Shown here: positions 30,580-38,885 of the stretch, one piece after another
Numbering within the stretch: the stretch's first letter is position 1
Layout: every line of letters begins with the position of its first letter
Assembly (NCBI GenBank): GCA_017512985.1
Contig: JAFWEJ010000003.1
Coordinates: 248,001-312,000, forward strand
Reading direction: 5' to 3'
DNA: 64,000 nt
DNA from: Clostridia bacterium
GTDB lineage: Bacteria; Bacillota; Clostridia; Christensenellales; Aristaeellaceae
The notes under the pieces: generated by a model
The model's database searches: none
The model's input: only the letters and a program-made list of their open reading frames with translations
What the model was told of the DNA's origin: nothing
Translations under genes and position numbers: made by a program

Positions 30580-32181
30580 TTATTTCTTAAACCGCAGCAC
30601 GTTCCAGGATTCCTTTTTCAGCCTGGCGGTCAGGATGCCCTCCTCCGCGCGGGTATCCGGATTCTTCGCCGGCAGGATCCGTTCCGGATGGTCCCAGGTG
30701 TTCTGCGCGTCCGGGGCGTCCGCAAACATCTCAATATGCTCCGTAAACTGCCAGCCCTCAAATCCGCGCACGTCCAGTTTCAGCTCCTGCTCCTCCTCCG
30801 CGTCCGCGTTGATGACAAACACGGCCAGTTCGCCCGCCTCTTCGTCCAGCGCCGCGGCCGCCTGTATGGTCCGCACGCCCGTGAAGCCGCCGTACTGGTT
30901 CATGTCATCGATTGCGTATCCGGGCACGTCGTAGGTATCGCAGCTGATCTCGCAGCGCAGGGATGTGCCCTTCGCCCAGCGGATCATCTGGGTATAGGGA
31001 TAATACGCCGCGCCTTTCCATACGTGTTCCCTGTCGGTGCTGCACAGCGCGCCCAGCCCGCCGGTCGCGCAGCCGATCTTCACCCGATCCGCGTGGTTCA
31101 GCATCACCAGCATCGTGCCGGCTAGCCCCAGCGCCTGCAGCATCTCATGGTCCCGCGGCGGGTTGCGGCGCGTGGACCAGTCGTCCGGATCGTGGCGGAC
31201 ATACTTCCTGTCCGGCACGAAAACGCCGAACATCTCCGCGTTCTGCCTTCCGCCCATGCCCAGGTGCGTCTCGCCCCGCGGGCGGATCATGCTGGCGTAC
31301 TCGTCCAGTGCCAGCATCATCGTCTTCTTTGAGCGCAGTTTGGTCTTCACAAAATCACACAGGGCAATCTCCGTCCGGATATAGTCCTCATAGGCCTGGT
31401 ATCCGGCCATCAGCGCCTGGGGCAAATCCGGCGGCGCGGAATGGTAATGATGCAGCGAGATATAATCCACCGCGCTGTAGCATTCCTGCAGCACGGAAAG
31501 ATCCCAGTCCGGATAGTGGTTCAGGAAGGGCGAGCTGGAGACGCATGCGATCGTTTCAATGGTCGGATCCACCCACTTCATCGCTTTGCTGGTCTCATGG
31601 GCGAGCACGCCGTATCCCCGCGGATCCTTTTCCCGGGACGCGATCTGCCACGGGCCGTCCATCTCGTTGCCCAGGCACCAGGTCTTCACGCCGTACGGCG
31701 CCGCATGGCCGTTCTTTTTCCGCAGGTCCGACCAGTATGTTCCGCCTTCGAAATTCGTATATTCCACACAGTCAGCGGCGTCCTGCAGCGTACCTGTGCC
31801 GAGGTTCACGGTATAGATCGCTTCCGTCCCGGCCTTTTCCACCCACTGCAGGTACTCGTCGTGGCCGACGTCGTTCGGAATATACTGGAACCATGCCATG
31901 TCCAGGTGAGCCTTGCGCTGCTCCATGGGCCCGATGGAATCTTTCCACTGCCAGCCGGAGACAAAGTTGCCGCCCGGCAGGCGCACCGCCGGCAGGCCGC
32001 TTTCCTTCAGCGCTTCATAGAAATCCTTCCGCAGGCCCTGTTCGTCCGCCGCGGGATGCTTCGGGTTATACATGCTTCCGTTGACCATGGAACCGATCGG
32101 CTCCAGGAATGCACCGAACAGCCGTTTGGAAATCCCGCCGATCCGGAAATCCGGATGAACGGTCATGGTTGCTTTCTTCAT
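30580..32181 (-). CDS. GH51 alpha-L-arabinofuranosidase
   Basis: The 533-residue cytoplasmic glycosidase removes arabinofuranosyl groups from arabinoxylan or arabinan oligosaccharides with retention. The N-terminal FGAFLEPIG and VRLPGGNFVSGWQWKD motifs, the acid/base glutamate in CLGNEMDGPWQ (Glu173) and the nucleophile in MLALDEYAS (Glu294) place it in GH51. There is no signal peptide, so it acts on imported oligosaccharides. It follows an exported SGNH esterase gene by 16 bases. The DEY rather than DEW context of the nucleophile is a small deviation. Confidence 0.9.
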   Translation of the reverse strand: MKKATMTVHPDFRIGGISKRLFGAFLEPIGSMVNGSMYNPKHPAADEQGLRKDFYEALKESGLPAVRLPGGNFVSGWQWKDSIGPMEQRKAHLDMAWFQYIPNDVGHDEYLQWVEKAGTEAIYTVNLGTGTLQDAADCVEYTNFEGGTYWSDLRKKNGHAAPYGVKTWCLGNEMDGPWQIASREKDPRGYGVLAHETSKAMKWVDPTIETIACVSSSPFLNHYPDWDLSVLQECYSAVDYISLHHYHSAPPDLPQALMAGYQAYEDYIRTEIALCDFVKTKLRSKKTMMLALDEYASMIRPRGETHLGMGGRQNAEMFGVFVPDRKYVRHDPDDWSTRRNPPRDHEMLQALGLAGTMLVMLNHADRVKIGCATGGLGALCSTDREHVWKGAAYYPYTQMIRWAKGTSLRCEISCDTYDVPGYAIDDMNQYGGFTGVRTIQAAAALDEEAGELAVFVINADAEEEQELKLDVRGFEGWQFTEHIEMFADAPDAQNTWDHPERILPAKNPDTRAEEGILTARLKKESWNVLRFKK

Positions 32182-32197
32182 CCTGTTCCCTCACGTC

Positions 32198-33433
32198 TCA
32201 CTGCAGTCCGATCGCGGTAATCGTGAACTTCTTTCCCTCTTCCTTCACGCGGATCTCCAGCGTGTGCTCCGCGGCTTCCTGTTCGTCCAGGACCAGGATA
32301 ACCTCGCTCTGGCCCCATTTGCCGTCGCCGCCCCGGACCGTCCGTTTCACCTTGCCGTCAATCAGGATTTCCGCCGTGCCGAAGGCCGCGTCGTTCACAG
32401 CCTTCCAGGCAATCAGGCACTTGCGGAACACGCCCGTCACCTTCAGGGGTTCTGCCGGATCCTTTGCGTCATGGAAGAAATTCTTTCCGCAGACCCAGCC
32501 AACCGGCCCGTTATGGTAACTGGCGGCGTCCACGCTGCGGAAACCGCCCCGTTCCACGGTATATTCCCCTGTCTCCGTATCGCCGAAGATCGTTTTCAGC
32601 CCCATGAAATCAGTGCCGTATACCGGCTTCACGTCCGTATCCTGCGGTTCGTCCGTCTCCGCCTCCGCCGCGTCCGTGACCGCCCGCATCAGGCAGTCCG
32701 TCATGATCCGGTGGCCCAGGGACGTCGGATGGTACTCGTCAAAGAAGAAGTCTTTCTCCGTCAGTTCCTTCCCGACATGGGCATAGAATCCGTCCTTGAT
32801 GGAAACCATCATCAGGCCGTAACGGTCGCCGATCTTTCTCAGGTCCTCCTGCAGGTTAAACCCGTTCCGGAATACCGCGAACAACAGGATCACCGCCGGC
32901 TCATTCGGCGCGTCCAGGATTTCCTTCACCATGGATTCATAGCAGCGGTGTCCGGTCTCCTCCTGCCAGTCGTTCACCGAGAACTCGATGACCACCACGT
33001 CCGGCAGGCCGTCGGAGTCCGTTTCCGGCACCCGGCCGGCAATCTCACGCCCGTACCGCATCCAGCCGAAGGGGGACGGTGTGCCGCCTACGCCCGCGTT
33101 CACCAGGTTCACGTTCGCGCCTTTGTCCGCCCCGAAAGCCGTACCGAACCGGACGCGGAACCGGGCTGCCCAGCACTCCCTGTAACTCGCCGCGCCGGCG
33201 CCTTCCGTGATGGATCCGCCGATCGTCGCCAGGGTGATTTCCTCTCCGTTCGCTGCCCGTTCAATCACCTTTTTCAGCCGCGCGTTGTTGCCGGCGCTCA
33301 TGACTGAATCCTTCAGCGCCTGCAGGTACCATTCCTGTTCAAACATCGATTTCGTTTCCTCTCCGCCGGCTGTCCCGGCACACAGCAGCACCAGCGCGGC
33401 CAGTACGGCGGCCAGTCTTCTGAACTTCGTCAT
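32198..33433 (-). CDS. Exported SGNH/GDSL-family hydrolase
   Basis: The 411-residue protein has a signal peptide (MTKFRRLAAVLAALVLLCAG), an SGNH esterase core with block I IGGSITEG, block II NAGVGGTPS, block III VIEFSVND and block V DEYHPTSLGH, and a C-terminal beta-rich domain of about 130 residues. Such enzymes often deacetylate plant polysaccharides; the GH51 arabinofuranosidase next to it fits hemicellulose breakdown. The ATG at 33433 was chosen because the promoter at 33476-33504 would start transcription near 33469, which excludes the ATG at 33475. Weak AGAGG site. Confidence 0.85.
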   Translation of the reverse strand: MTKFRRLAAVLAALVLLCAGTAGGEETKSMFEQEWYLQALKDSVMSAGNNARLKKVIERAANGEEITLATIGGSITEGAGAASYRECWAARFRVRFGTAFGADKGANVNLVNAGVGGTPSPFGWMRYGREIAGRVPETDSDGLPDVVVIEFSVNDWQEETGHRCYESMVKEILDAPNEPAVILLFAVFRNGFNLQEDLRKIGDRYGLMMVSIKDGFYAHVGKELTEKDFFFDEYHPTSLGHRIMTDCLMRAVTDAAEAETDEPQDTDVKPVYGTDFMGLKTIFGDTETGEYTVERGGFRSVDAASYHNGPVGWVCGKNFFHDAKDPAEPLKVTGVFRKCLIAWKAVNDAAFGTAEILIDGKVKRTVRGGDGKWGQSEVILVLDEQEAAEHTLEIRVKEEGKKFTITAIGLQ

Positions 33434-33475
33434 TTTTCCGGTTCCTCTTCTCTCTTTTAGGATCTCCATGTTCAT

Positions 33476-33504
33476 AGGATAAACGCGCCCATCCGGCGCG
33501 TCAA
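33476..33504 (-). promoter_or_regulatory. Promoter of the SGNH-GH51 operon
   Basis: On the minus strand TTGACG and TATCCT are separated by 17 bases. The spacer contains a GCGCC...GGCGC dyad. Confidence 0.6.
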
Positions 33505-33516
33505 GTGCTTTTCTCC

Positions 33517-33545
33517 TTGTTATTTCGGGGCGGCGGCGCTACAAT
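33517..33545 (+). promoter_or_regulatory. Promoter of the Nudix hydrolase gene
   Basis: TTGTTA and TACAAT are separated by 17 bases, with the predicted start near 33552. This is back to back with the SGNH-GH51 promoter. Confidence 0.65.
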
Positions 33546-33588
33546 GGAAACAGTAGGACTGTCTGCTTATATAAGGAAGGTTTTCAGC

Positions 33589-34158
33589 ATGAAAGATGAG
33601 GAACTGATCTGGGAGGAAATCTCCACCGAGCATATCGTCCGGGACAAATGGATCGACTTCCGCAGATCCGCCTACCGCTTCCCGGACGGCAAGGTATGGC
33701 AGCCTTATTACAGCTTTACCCGAAAGGATTACGCCGTGGTCGTCGCCTCGGACGAAGCGGGCCGCTTCATCTGCGTCCGCCAGTTCCGCCAGGGCATCCG
33801 GCAGGTCACGACGGAGTTCCCCGCCGGCGCGATCGAAAAAAAGGACGGCGAGGATCCGCAGGCCGCCGCGCTCAGGGGCGCCCGTCGGGAACTGCGGGAG
33901 GAAACCGGCTATGTGTCGGACTGCTGGCGCCCGCTGCTGGTGATTCCCTCCAGCGCGACCATCTCGGACAACTTCGCTTACCTCTTTGCCGCCGAGAATT
34001 GCCGCAAGGTCACCGGGCAGGAACTGGACGCGATGGAACTGCTCCGCGTGGAAACGCATACCGCGGAGGAGATTGACGCGATGCTCGCCGGCGGTCAGTT
34101 CCAGCAGTCCGTCCACGCGCTGGCCTGGCTGCTGTCCAAAGGGAAACCCGCAGAATAG
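33589..34158 (+). CDS. Nudix hydrolase, ADP-ribose pyrophosphatase type
   Basis: The 189-residue enzyme hydrolyses nucleoside diphosphate derivatives. The Nudix box ends in ARRELREETGYV (about 105-116) and is preceded by the FPAGAIEKKDGEDP segment typical of the NudF/ADP-ribose pyrophosphatase group. The ATG at 33589 has an AAGGAAGG site at eight bases; the in-frame start at 33505 lies upstream of the promoter. Substrate assignment is by family only. Confidence 0.88.
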   Translation: MKDEELIWEEISTEHIVRDKWIDFRRSAYRFPDGKVWQPYYSFTRKDYAVVVASDEAGRFICVRQFRQGIRQVTTEFPAGAIEKKDGEDPQAAALRGARRELREETGYVSDCWRPLLVIPSSATISDNFAYLFAAENCRKVTGQELDAMELLRVETHTAEEIDAMLAGGQFQQSVHALAWLLSKGKPAE

Positions 34159-34174
34159 CTTATTTTTCCGATTT

Positions 34175-34217
34175 GGAGGAATAGAACGGATCATTCCGCG
34201 CTTTCCTCCCTGTTTTT
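34175..34217 (+). terminator. Weak terminator after the Nudix gene
   Basis: GGAGGAA pairs with TTTCCTCC across a 20-base loop and is followed by CTGTTTTTATTTT. The long loop makes it a weak candidate. A TACAAT box (34233-34238) for the ABC genes follows. Confidence 0.4.
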
Positions 34218-34274
34218 ATTTTACCGGAACGTTACAATGGTGAACGGAAAACGAACCCGAAAAGAGGGAAAGAA

Positions 34275-35162
34275 ATGGGAAACAAAGCGATTACAGCCGC
34301 CGCCCTGACCAAGTATTACGGCAGGGCCCGGGGCATCGACGGTCTGAACCTGGAAGTGGAAACCGGAGACTTCTTCGGTTTCATCGGCCCGAACGGCGCC
34401 GGTAAATCCACCACGATCCGGACCCTGCTGGGCCTGATCTCGCCGACCTCCGGCAAGGCGCAGGTCCTCGGCATGGACATTGAAAAGAACAACCGCGCGA
34501 TCCTGGAGCGGGTCGGTTACCTGCCTTCGGACGCTTCCTTCTACCGCGGCATGCGGGTCAGGGAAATCCTGAAGCTGTCCGCGGATCTGCGGAAGAAAAA
34601 CTGCGACAAGGCCGCCGCCGAACTGTGCGACCGGCTGCAGCTCGACCGGGACCGGAAGGTGGAGGATCTCTCCTTCGGCAACCGGAAAAAAGTCGGTATT
34701 GTCTGCGCCCTGCAGCACGATCCGGAACTGCTGATCCTGGACGAGCCCACCGGCGGCCTTGATCCCCTGATGCAGCATGAGTTTTTCTCCATCCTGCGGG
34801 AGCGGAACGAAAAAGGTGTCACCGTGTTCCTCTCCAGCCATATCCTGTCTGAGATCCAGCGCCACTGCTCCCGCGCGGCGGTCATCCGGGAAGGAAAGAT
34901 CATCGCCTGCGACAGTATGGAAAAACTGGCGGAATCCAGTGCCCGCCGTGTGACCCTGCGCGGCGATGTGCGCCGGGAAGACCTGCCGGAGTGCAAAAAT
35001 TGGACGGAACTGGGCGATACGGTCAGCTTCCTCTGGAGCGGAGAAATCAATGACCTGATCCGCGCCCTGACCAAGGCGGATATCCGGGATATGACCATTG
35101 CGGAACCGGACCTGGAAGAGATCGTCCTGCATTTTTATGAGAAAGGCGGTGAGCAGGCATGA
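34275..35162 (+). CDS. ABC-2-type exporter ATP-binding protein
   Basis: The 295-residue ATPase has Walker A GPNGAGKST, a degenerate signature DLSFGNRKKVGI in place of the canonical LSGGQ, Walker B LLILDEPTGGLDP and the switch SSHILSEIQ. The C-terminal part after residue 215 is a small regulatory domain usual in ABC-2 exporters. It overlaps the permease gene by four bases. The role may be antibiotic/peptide export or membrane stress response; nothing here distinguishes these. Confidence 0.9.
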   Translation: MGNKAITAAALTKYYGRARGIDGLNLEVETGDFFGFIGPNGAGKSTTIRTLLGLISPTSGKAQVLGMDIEKNNRAILERVGYLPSDASFYRGMRVREILKLSADLRKKNCDKAAAELCDRLQLDRDRKVEDLSFGNRKKVGIVCALQHDPELLILDEPTGGLDPLMQHEFFSILRERNEKGVTVFLSSHILSEIQRHCSRAAVIREGKIIACDSMEKLAESSARRVTLRGDVRREDLPECKNWTELGDTVSFLWSGEINDLIRALTKADIRDMTIAEPDLEEIVLHFYEKGGEQA

Positions 35163-35944
35163 CCCTGATCCGTCATGAACTGAAACAGGCGTGGAAGGCT
35201 CTCCTGATCTGGACGCTTGCCATCGGCTCGTTTATCGTCATCTGCATGGTCGTATATCCCGAGATGAAGAGTCAGATGGAAAGCATCAATTCACTCTTCT
35301 CCTCCATGGGCTCGTTCTCTTCCGCCTTCGGGCTGGACTCCCTGGATTACGGTTCCCTGAAAGGATTCTACGGTGTTGAGTGCGGGGAAATCCTGGGTAT
35401 CGGCGGCGCGCTGTTCGCCGCGCTGCTCGGCATCGGCGCCCTGGCAAAAGAAGAGAAAAACGGCACGGCGGAATTCCTGCTGACGCATCCCCAAAGCCGT
35501 GCGGAAATCGTCACCGCAAAGCTTATATCCGTTCTGGTGCAGATTGTCATCCTGAACGTCGCCGTCTGGCTGATGGCGATCACGTCCACCGCTGCCATCG
35601 GAGAAGCAATCCCCTGGAAGGAATTCACGCTGCTTCATTTCGCTTACTTCCTCCTCCAGGTGGAAATCGCCTGTGTCTGCTTCGGCGTCTCCGCCTTCCT
35701 GTGGAAGGGCGGCGTCGGCATCGGCCTTGGCCTGGCCATTGCGCTGTACAGCATGGGCATTATCGCAAACCTGACCAGTGCGGTGGATTTCCTGAAATAT
35801 ATCACTCCCTTTGGCTATTGCGACGGATCAGCGATCATCAACAAATGCGCGCTTGATTCAACCAAACTGCTGATCGGCCTGGCATTCACCGCGGCCGGCA
35901 TTGTCCTCGCCTACTGGAAATACAGCAAAAAAGATATCCGGTAA
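35159..35944 (+). CDS. ABC-2-type exporter permease
   Basis: The 261-residue membrane protein has six predicted membrane segments and the long first extracytoplasmic loop (SQMESINSLFSSMGSFSSAFGLDS) typical of ABC-2 permeases. The conserved stretch GALAKEEKNGTAEFLLTHPQSRAEIVTAKL is the coupling region. It is translated from an ATGA overlap with the ATPase gene. A GATATCCGGTA / TACCGGATATC hairpin covers its stop codon. Confidence 0.9.
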   Translation: MTLIRHELKQAWKALLIWTLAIGSFIVICMVVYPEMKSQMESINSLFSSMGSFSSAFGLDSLDYGSLKGFYGVECGEILGIGGALFAALLGIGALAKEEKNGTAEFLLTHPQSRAEIVTAKLISVLVQIVILNVAVWLMAITSTAAIGEAIPWKEFTLLHFAYFLLQVEIACVCFGVSAFLWKGGVGIGLGLAIALYSMGIIANLTSAVDFLKYITPFGYCDGSAIINKCALDSTKLLIGLAFTAAGIVLAYWKYSKKDIR

Positions 35945-35958
35945 ACATACCGGATATC
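35933..35958 (+). other. Stop-codon hairpin of the ABC-2 permease gene
   Basis: A perfect 11 bp stem GATATCCGGTA / TACCGGATATC with loop AACA spans the stop codon and is not followed by a T tract. Confidence 0.5.
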
Positions 35959-35990
35959 TATACACTTCACTTAATCCCAAGCACATGATA

Positions 35991-36031
35991 ACCGAAGGAG
36001 TTGCAGGGGGGCGATCAGAAAGCCCCCCTGC
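35991..36031 (+). repeat. CCGAAGG-plus-hairpin element, copy B
   Basis: ACCGAAGGAGTTGC is followed by a perfect 10 bp stem GCAGGGGGGC / GCCCCCCTGC with loop GATCAGAAA, then TTTATT. It is the second copy of the element at 15137-15179. In this place the TTTATT run lets it work as a terminator for the ABC-2 operon and it separates it from the convergent glycosylase gene. Confidence 0.6.
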
Positions 36032-36035
36032 TTTA

Positions 36036-36623
36036 TTATACTCCGGAGTAGATGTCCTGATACAGCCCCAGCTGGATCAGCCTGCTCCGGAGGCTTTTCA
36101 TGTCCTCCCAGGCTTCCTTCTTCTTTTCCGGATCCCGCAGCAGCGCTGACGGATGATAGGTCGGCATCATCCACACGCCCTTGCGCACCGTCCACGTTCC
36201 CCGTTCCCGGGTAATCCGGACCTCCGGATCCAGGATATTCTTCGCGGCCGTGCTGCCCAGCAGCACAATCACCCTCGGCTTCACCAGGTATGTCTGCATC
36301 CGCAGGTGGATCCGGCAGGCCTCCGCTTCCTCCGGCGTGGGCACCCGGTTGTTCGGCGGGCGGCACTTGACAATGTTGCAGATATAGACCCGCTCCCGCG
36401 GCAGCTGGATCGCTTCCAGCATCCGGGTCAGCAGCTGCCCCGCCGCGCCGACAAAAGCGAGCCCTTCCTCATCCTCCGTCTGCCCCGGCCCTTCACCGAT
36501 CAGCATCAGCGGCGCGTTCCGGTCACCCTGCCCGGGCACCTTGTTCCGGATCTGCCGGCAAAGCGGGCAGAGCCTGCACTCCGCCACCTGCTTGTCGAAG
36601 AGTTCCCAGGTGATCTCCGACAC
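36036..36623 (-). CDS. Family 4 uracil-DNA glycosylase (Fe-S)
   Basis: The 195-residue enzyme removes uracil from DNA. The four iron-sulfur ligands have the exact family spacing: Cys16, Cys19, Cys87 and Cys103. The active-site motif GEGPGQTED (43-51) and the C-terminal MMPTYHPSALLRD are clear. It is divergent from a second, unrelated glycosylase gene with a mirrored promoter pair between them. Some members of this group are called UdgA/UDGa-type. Confidence 0.94.
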   Translation of the reverse strand: MSEITWELFDKQVAECRLCPLCRQIRNKVPGQGDRNAPLMLIGEGPGQTEDEEGLAFVGAAGQLLTRMLEAIQLPRERVYICNIVKCRPPNNRVPTPEEAEACRIHLRMQTYLVKPRVIVLLGSTAAKNILDPEVRITRERGTWTVRKGVWMMPTYHPSALLRDPEKKKEAWEDMKSLRSRLIQLGLYQDIYSGV

Positions 36624-36654
36624 ACGATTCGCCTTCTTTCATATCGATAACAAG

Positions 36655-36688
36655 AGTATAGCATGACGCTTCCCCGGTATGCTATACT
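36655..36688. promoter_or_regulatory. Mirrored divergent extended -10 promoters
   Basis: AGTATAGCAT (36655-36664) and ATGCTATACT (36679-36688) form an inverted repeat; on each strand it reads TGCTATACT, an extended -10 box pointing at the glycosylase gene on that side. No good -35 hexamers are visible, as is common with extended -10 promoters. The shared 14-base centre may bind one regulator. Confidence 0.6.
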
Positions 36689-36721
36689 TTTTCTGACAGA
36701 AAAGGACAGGAGAACTGACAG

Positions 36722-37219
36722 ATGGCGTCATCACAGCGGATCCTTCATCCCTTCGGCCCGCTCTTCGGCCCGGACAGCCGGGTGCTGATCCTGGGTTCTT
36801 TTCCCTCGGTCAAATCCAGGGAACAGAATTTCTTCTACGGCCACCCGCAGAACCGCTTCTGGAAGGTGATCGCGGCGCTCTACGGACAGGAAGTCCCCGT
36901 AACCGTCCCGGAGAAAAAGGAACTGATCCTTTCCCACGACCTGGCGCTGTGGGATTCCATCGCCAGCTGCGTGATCACAGGCTCCTCCGACGCCACCATC
37001 CGGGAGGTCCGTCCCAACGACCTGCGGATCATCCTGGACAGCGCGCCCATTGAGCGCATTTACTGTAACGGCCGGAAGTCCCATGAGATGTATATGAAAT
37101 ACATCCTGCCCGTACTCGGGCAGGATGCGGTATGCCTGCCGTCCACCAGTCCCGCCAACGCGCAGTGGTCCCTGGAGAAGCTGGTCGGCGCCTGGTCGGT
37201 GATCAAGGAAAGGGATTAA
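36722..37219 (+). CDS. DNA-deoxyinosine glycosylase (family 6 UDG superfamily, HDG type)
   Basis: The 165-residue protein has the HDG signature LILGSFPSVKSREQNFFYGHPQNRFW near residues 21-46 and the C-terminal LPSTSPANAQWSL motif. Family 6 members act on hypoxanthine and sometimes other deaminated bases. The ATG has an AGGAG site about eight bases upstream. It ends 16 bases from the convergent Eis-like gene. Confidence 0.9.
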   Translation: MASSQRILHPFGPLFGPDSRVLILGSFPSVKSREQNFFYGHPQNRFWKVIAALYGQEVPVTVPEKKELILSHDLALWDSIASCVITGSSDATIREVRPNDLRIILDSAPIERIYCNGRKSHEMYMKYILPVLGQDAVCLPSTSPANAQWSLEKLVGAWSVIKERD

Positions 37220-37234
37220 ACACGGATTCCCGCG

Positions 37235-38410
37235 TCAGAAATGATCCTCCACCAGGACAGGCTTGCGGACAAATACCTTTGCCAGCGTTTCTTCGTTGCC
37301 TGCCACCGTCACGTCAGGCCGGTATACGGTTTCGGAAAGGCTCGCGCACCCGGCGGCCATCTGGCCGAACGCCTGGATGGAAACGGTCAGGTCCGGCGCC
37401 TTGTCTGTCTTCACGGCGCTGCTGCCGCTGACCTCCCAGGTCCCGTTGTTCTCCGCGATGTATTCGTCGCCTTCCACCCGGATGACAAACCTGCCGTCAT
37501 CCGGTTTTTTGATGATCTCCAGCATCCGCTGCACGTTGACCGGACGGATCATATAGTCCTGCTGCACGGTCTGCCGGATCTCGTATGCCCGGGGCGTCCG
37601 GATGAAGGAATACAGGTTCACGCTTACCGGCAGGAACAGCCTGATCGTGCCGTAGTCCGCGGTAAAGCGGCCCAGGAAGCCGAGCAGTGCGTTCATTCCC
37701 TGCCTGCCGTCCCAGGCGATATCTTCCACGGACAGGATCGCGGCGGGATCATGCCGGATATCCTGGAAGATCAGGTAGGCCACGGGCTTTCCGTCTTCAC
37801 GCAGCATATAGCAGAACTTCCGGTCCTTGTAATATTCGCCCTTCAGGTGCTTTTCCAGCATCATTTTGTCGTTCCGGCGCATCGCCAGGTTGTAGCCTTC
37901 CGCAAAACGGTTGTACAGCGCGGTATATTCGCCCACCGGATCGTCCGGCTTCCACAGTTCCGCAGTTCCGTTGAACCGGTATCCGCTGATTACCGCCGGC
38001 TCGAACTCATACTGGCTTTTCCAGCAGGCGGTCTCATAGCCGAACTTCCGGTAGAAAGCATGGTTGAACGGATACAGGGTGGAAAAAACCTCCCCGTTCC
38101 GGTAGGCTTCCGGGATCAGCTTCCCAAATATCGCCCGGACCGCGCCGGTGTTCCGGTATTCCGGCAGCGTGGACACGCCGCCGATCCCGCCGCTCGCAAC
38201 CGCCTGCCCGTCCAGGAATGTGTCAAAGCGGTAGTTCAGGATCCGCGCCATGATCTTTCCGTCGTCGGAAAAGGCGCCCCAGTCCTCAATCTGCAGCTTT
38301 TTGCTGTCTTCCTTCACTTTTTCGGGATCTTCCATGCGCATGTGGAACGCCACATACGAGATCATGTTCGCTTCAAAATGCTCGTTTTCCGTCAGTCTGC
38401 GTACTTCCAT
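37235..38410 (-). CDS. Eis-like GNAT N-acetyltransferase with SCP2-like domain
   Basis: The 391-residue protein has two GNAT folds (acetyl-CoA site around GGIGGVSTLPEYRNTGAVRAIF) and a C-terminal sterol-carrier-like domain ending in EDHF, as in Eis proteins, whose C-terminal carboxylate is part of the active site. Eis enzymes acetylate amines, including aminoglycosides in mycobacteria; the natural substrate here is unknown. It is the last gene of a minus-strand run and lies 18 bases after the MutT gene. Confidence 0.85.
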   Translation of the reverse strand: MEVRRLTENEHFEANMISYVAFHMRMEDPEKVKEDSKKLQIEDWGAFSDDGKIMARILNYRFDTFLDGQAVASGGIGGVSTLPEYRNTGAVRAIFGKLIPEAYRNGEVFSTLYPFNHAFYRKFGYETACWKSQYEFEPAVISGYRFNGTAELWKPDDPVGEYTALYNRFAEGYNLAMRRNDKMMLEKHLKGEYYKDRKFCYMLREDGKPVAYLIFQDIRHDPAAILSVEDIAWDGRQGMNALLGFLGRFTADYGTIRLFLPVSVNLYSFIRTPRAYEIRQTVQQDYMIRPVNVQRMLEIIKKPDDGRFVIRVEGDEYIAENNGTWEVSGSSAVKTDKAPDLTVSIQAFGQMAAGCASLSETVYRPDVTVAGNEETLAKVFVRKPVLVEDHF

Positions 38411-38428
38411 TTTTCACGCATCCCTTTT

Positions 38429-38827
38429 TTATTCTTCGGCCGGCCAGCGCTTTTCAATCTCCGGCAGGATCTCCAGGTCCGCCGGCAGCCAGCCGACGCT
38501 GCCCAGTTCTTCCCTGCCGAGCCACTTCGCGGCTTCATGCTCCAGCAGTTTCGGCTCGCCTTCATCAATTCGGCACCGGAAACACTTCATGGAAAGATGG
38601 AACTCCGGATAATCATATTCCACGTCGCACAGGTGTCCCAGCACCGTGATCCCGATGTCCAGTTCCTCCCGGATCTCCCGTTTCAGCGCTTCCTCCGGCG
38701 TCTCCCCCGGCTCAATCTTTCCGCCGGGAAACTCCCAGTAGTCCTGCCAGGCGCCGTATCCGCGCTGTGTGGCATAAATCCTTCCTTTATGAAAGATAAC
38801 CGCCGCCACCACCTGAATTCTTTTCAT
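38429..38827 (-). CDS. mutT: MutT/NudA-type Nudix hydrolase
   Basis: The 132-residue protein has the Nudix box GGKIEPGETPEEALKREIREELDI and the neighbouring WEFPGG segment typical of 8-oxo-dGTP diphosphatases. The ATG at 38827 is chosen because the protein family begins with (M)KRIQVVAAV; a GGAG site lies nine bases upstream. The frame can be read back to 38914 but overlaps the radical SAM gene. Its role is probably to clean the nucleotide pool. Confidence 0.88.
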   Translation of the reverse strand: MKRIQVVAAVIFHKGRIYATQRGYGAWQDYWEFPGGKIEPGETPEEALKREIREELDIGITVLGHLCDVEYDYPEFHLSMKCFRCRIDEGEPKLLEHEAAKWLGREELGSVGWLPADLEILPEIEKRWPAEE

Positions 38828-38885
38828 CTGTACGCTCCGCAATCCGTTGTCCGGAATATTCCGTTTCAGTATCCGCTGTTTCCTG

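Noticed and set aside
36656-36687. LexA/SOS box in front of the two glycosylases
   Set aside because: The inverted repeat is explained by the mirrored -10 boxes and does not fit GAAC-N4-GTTC.
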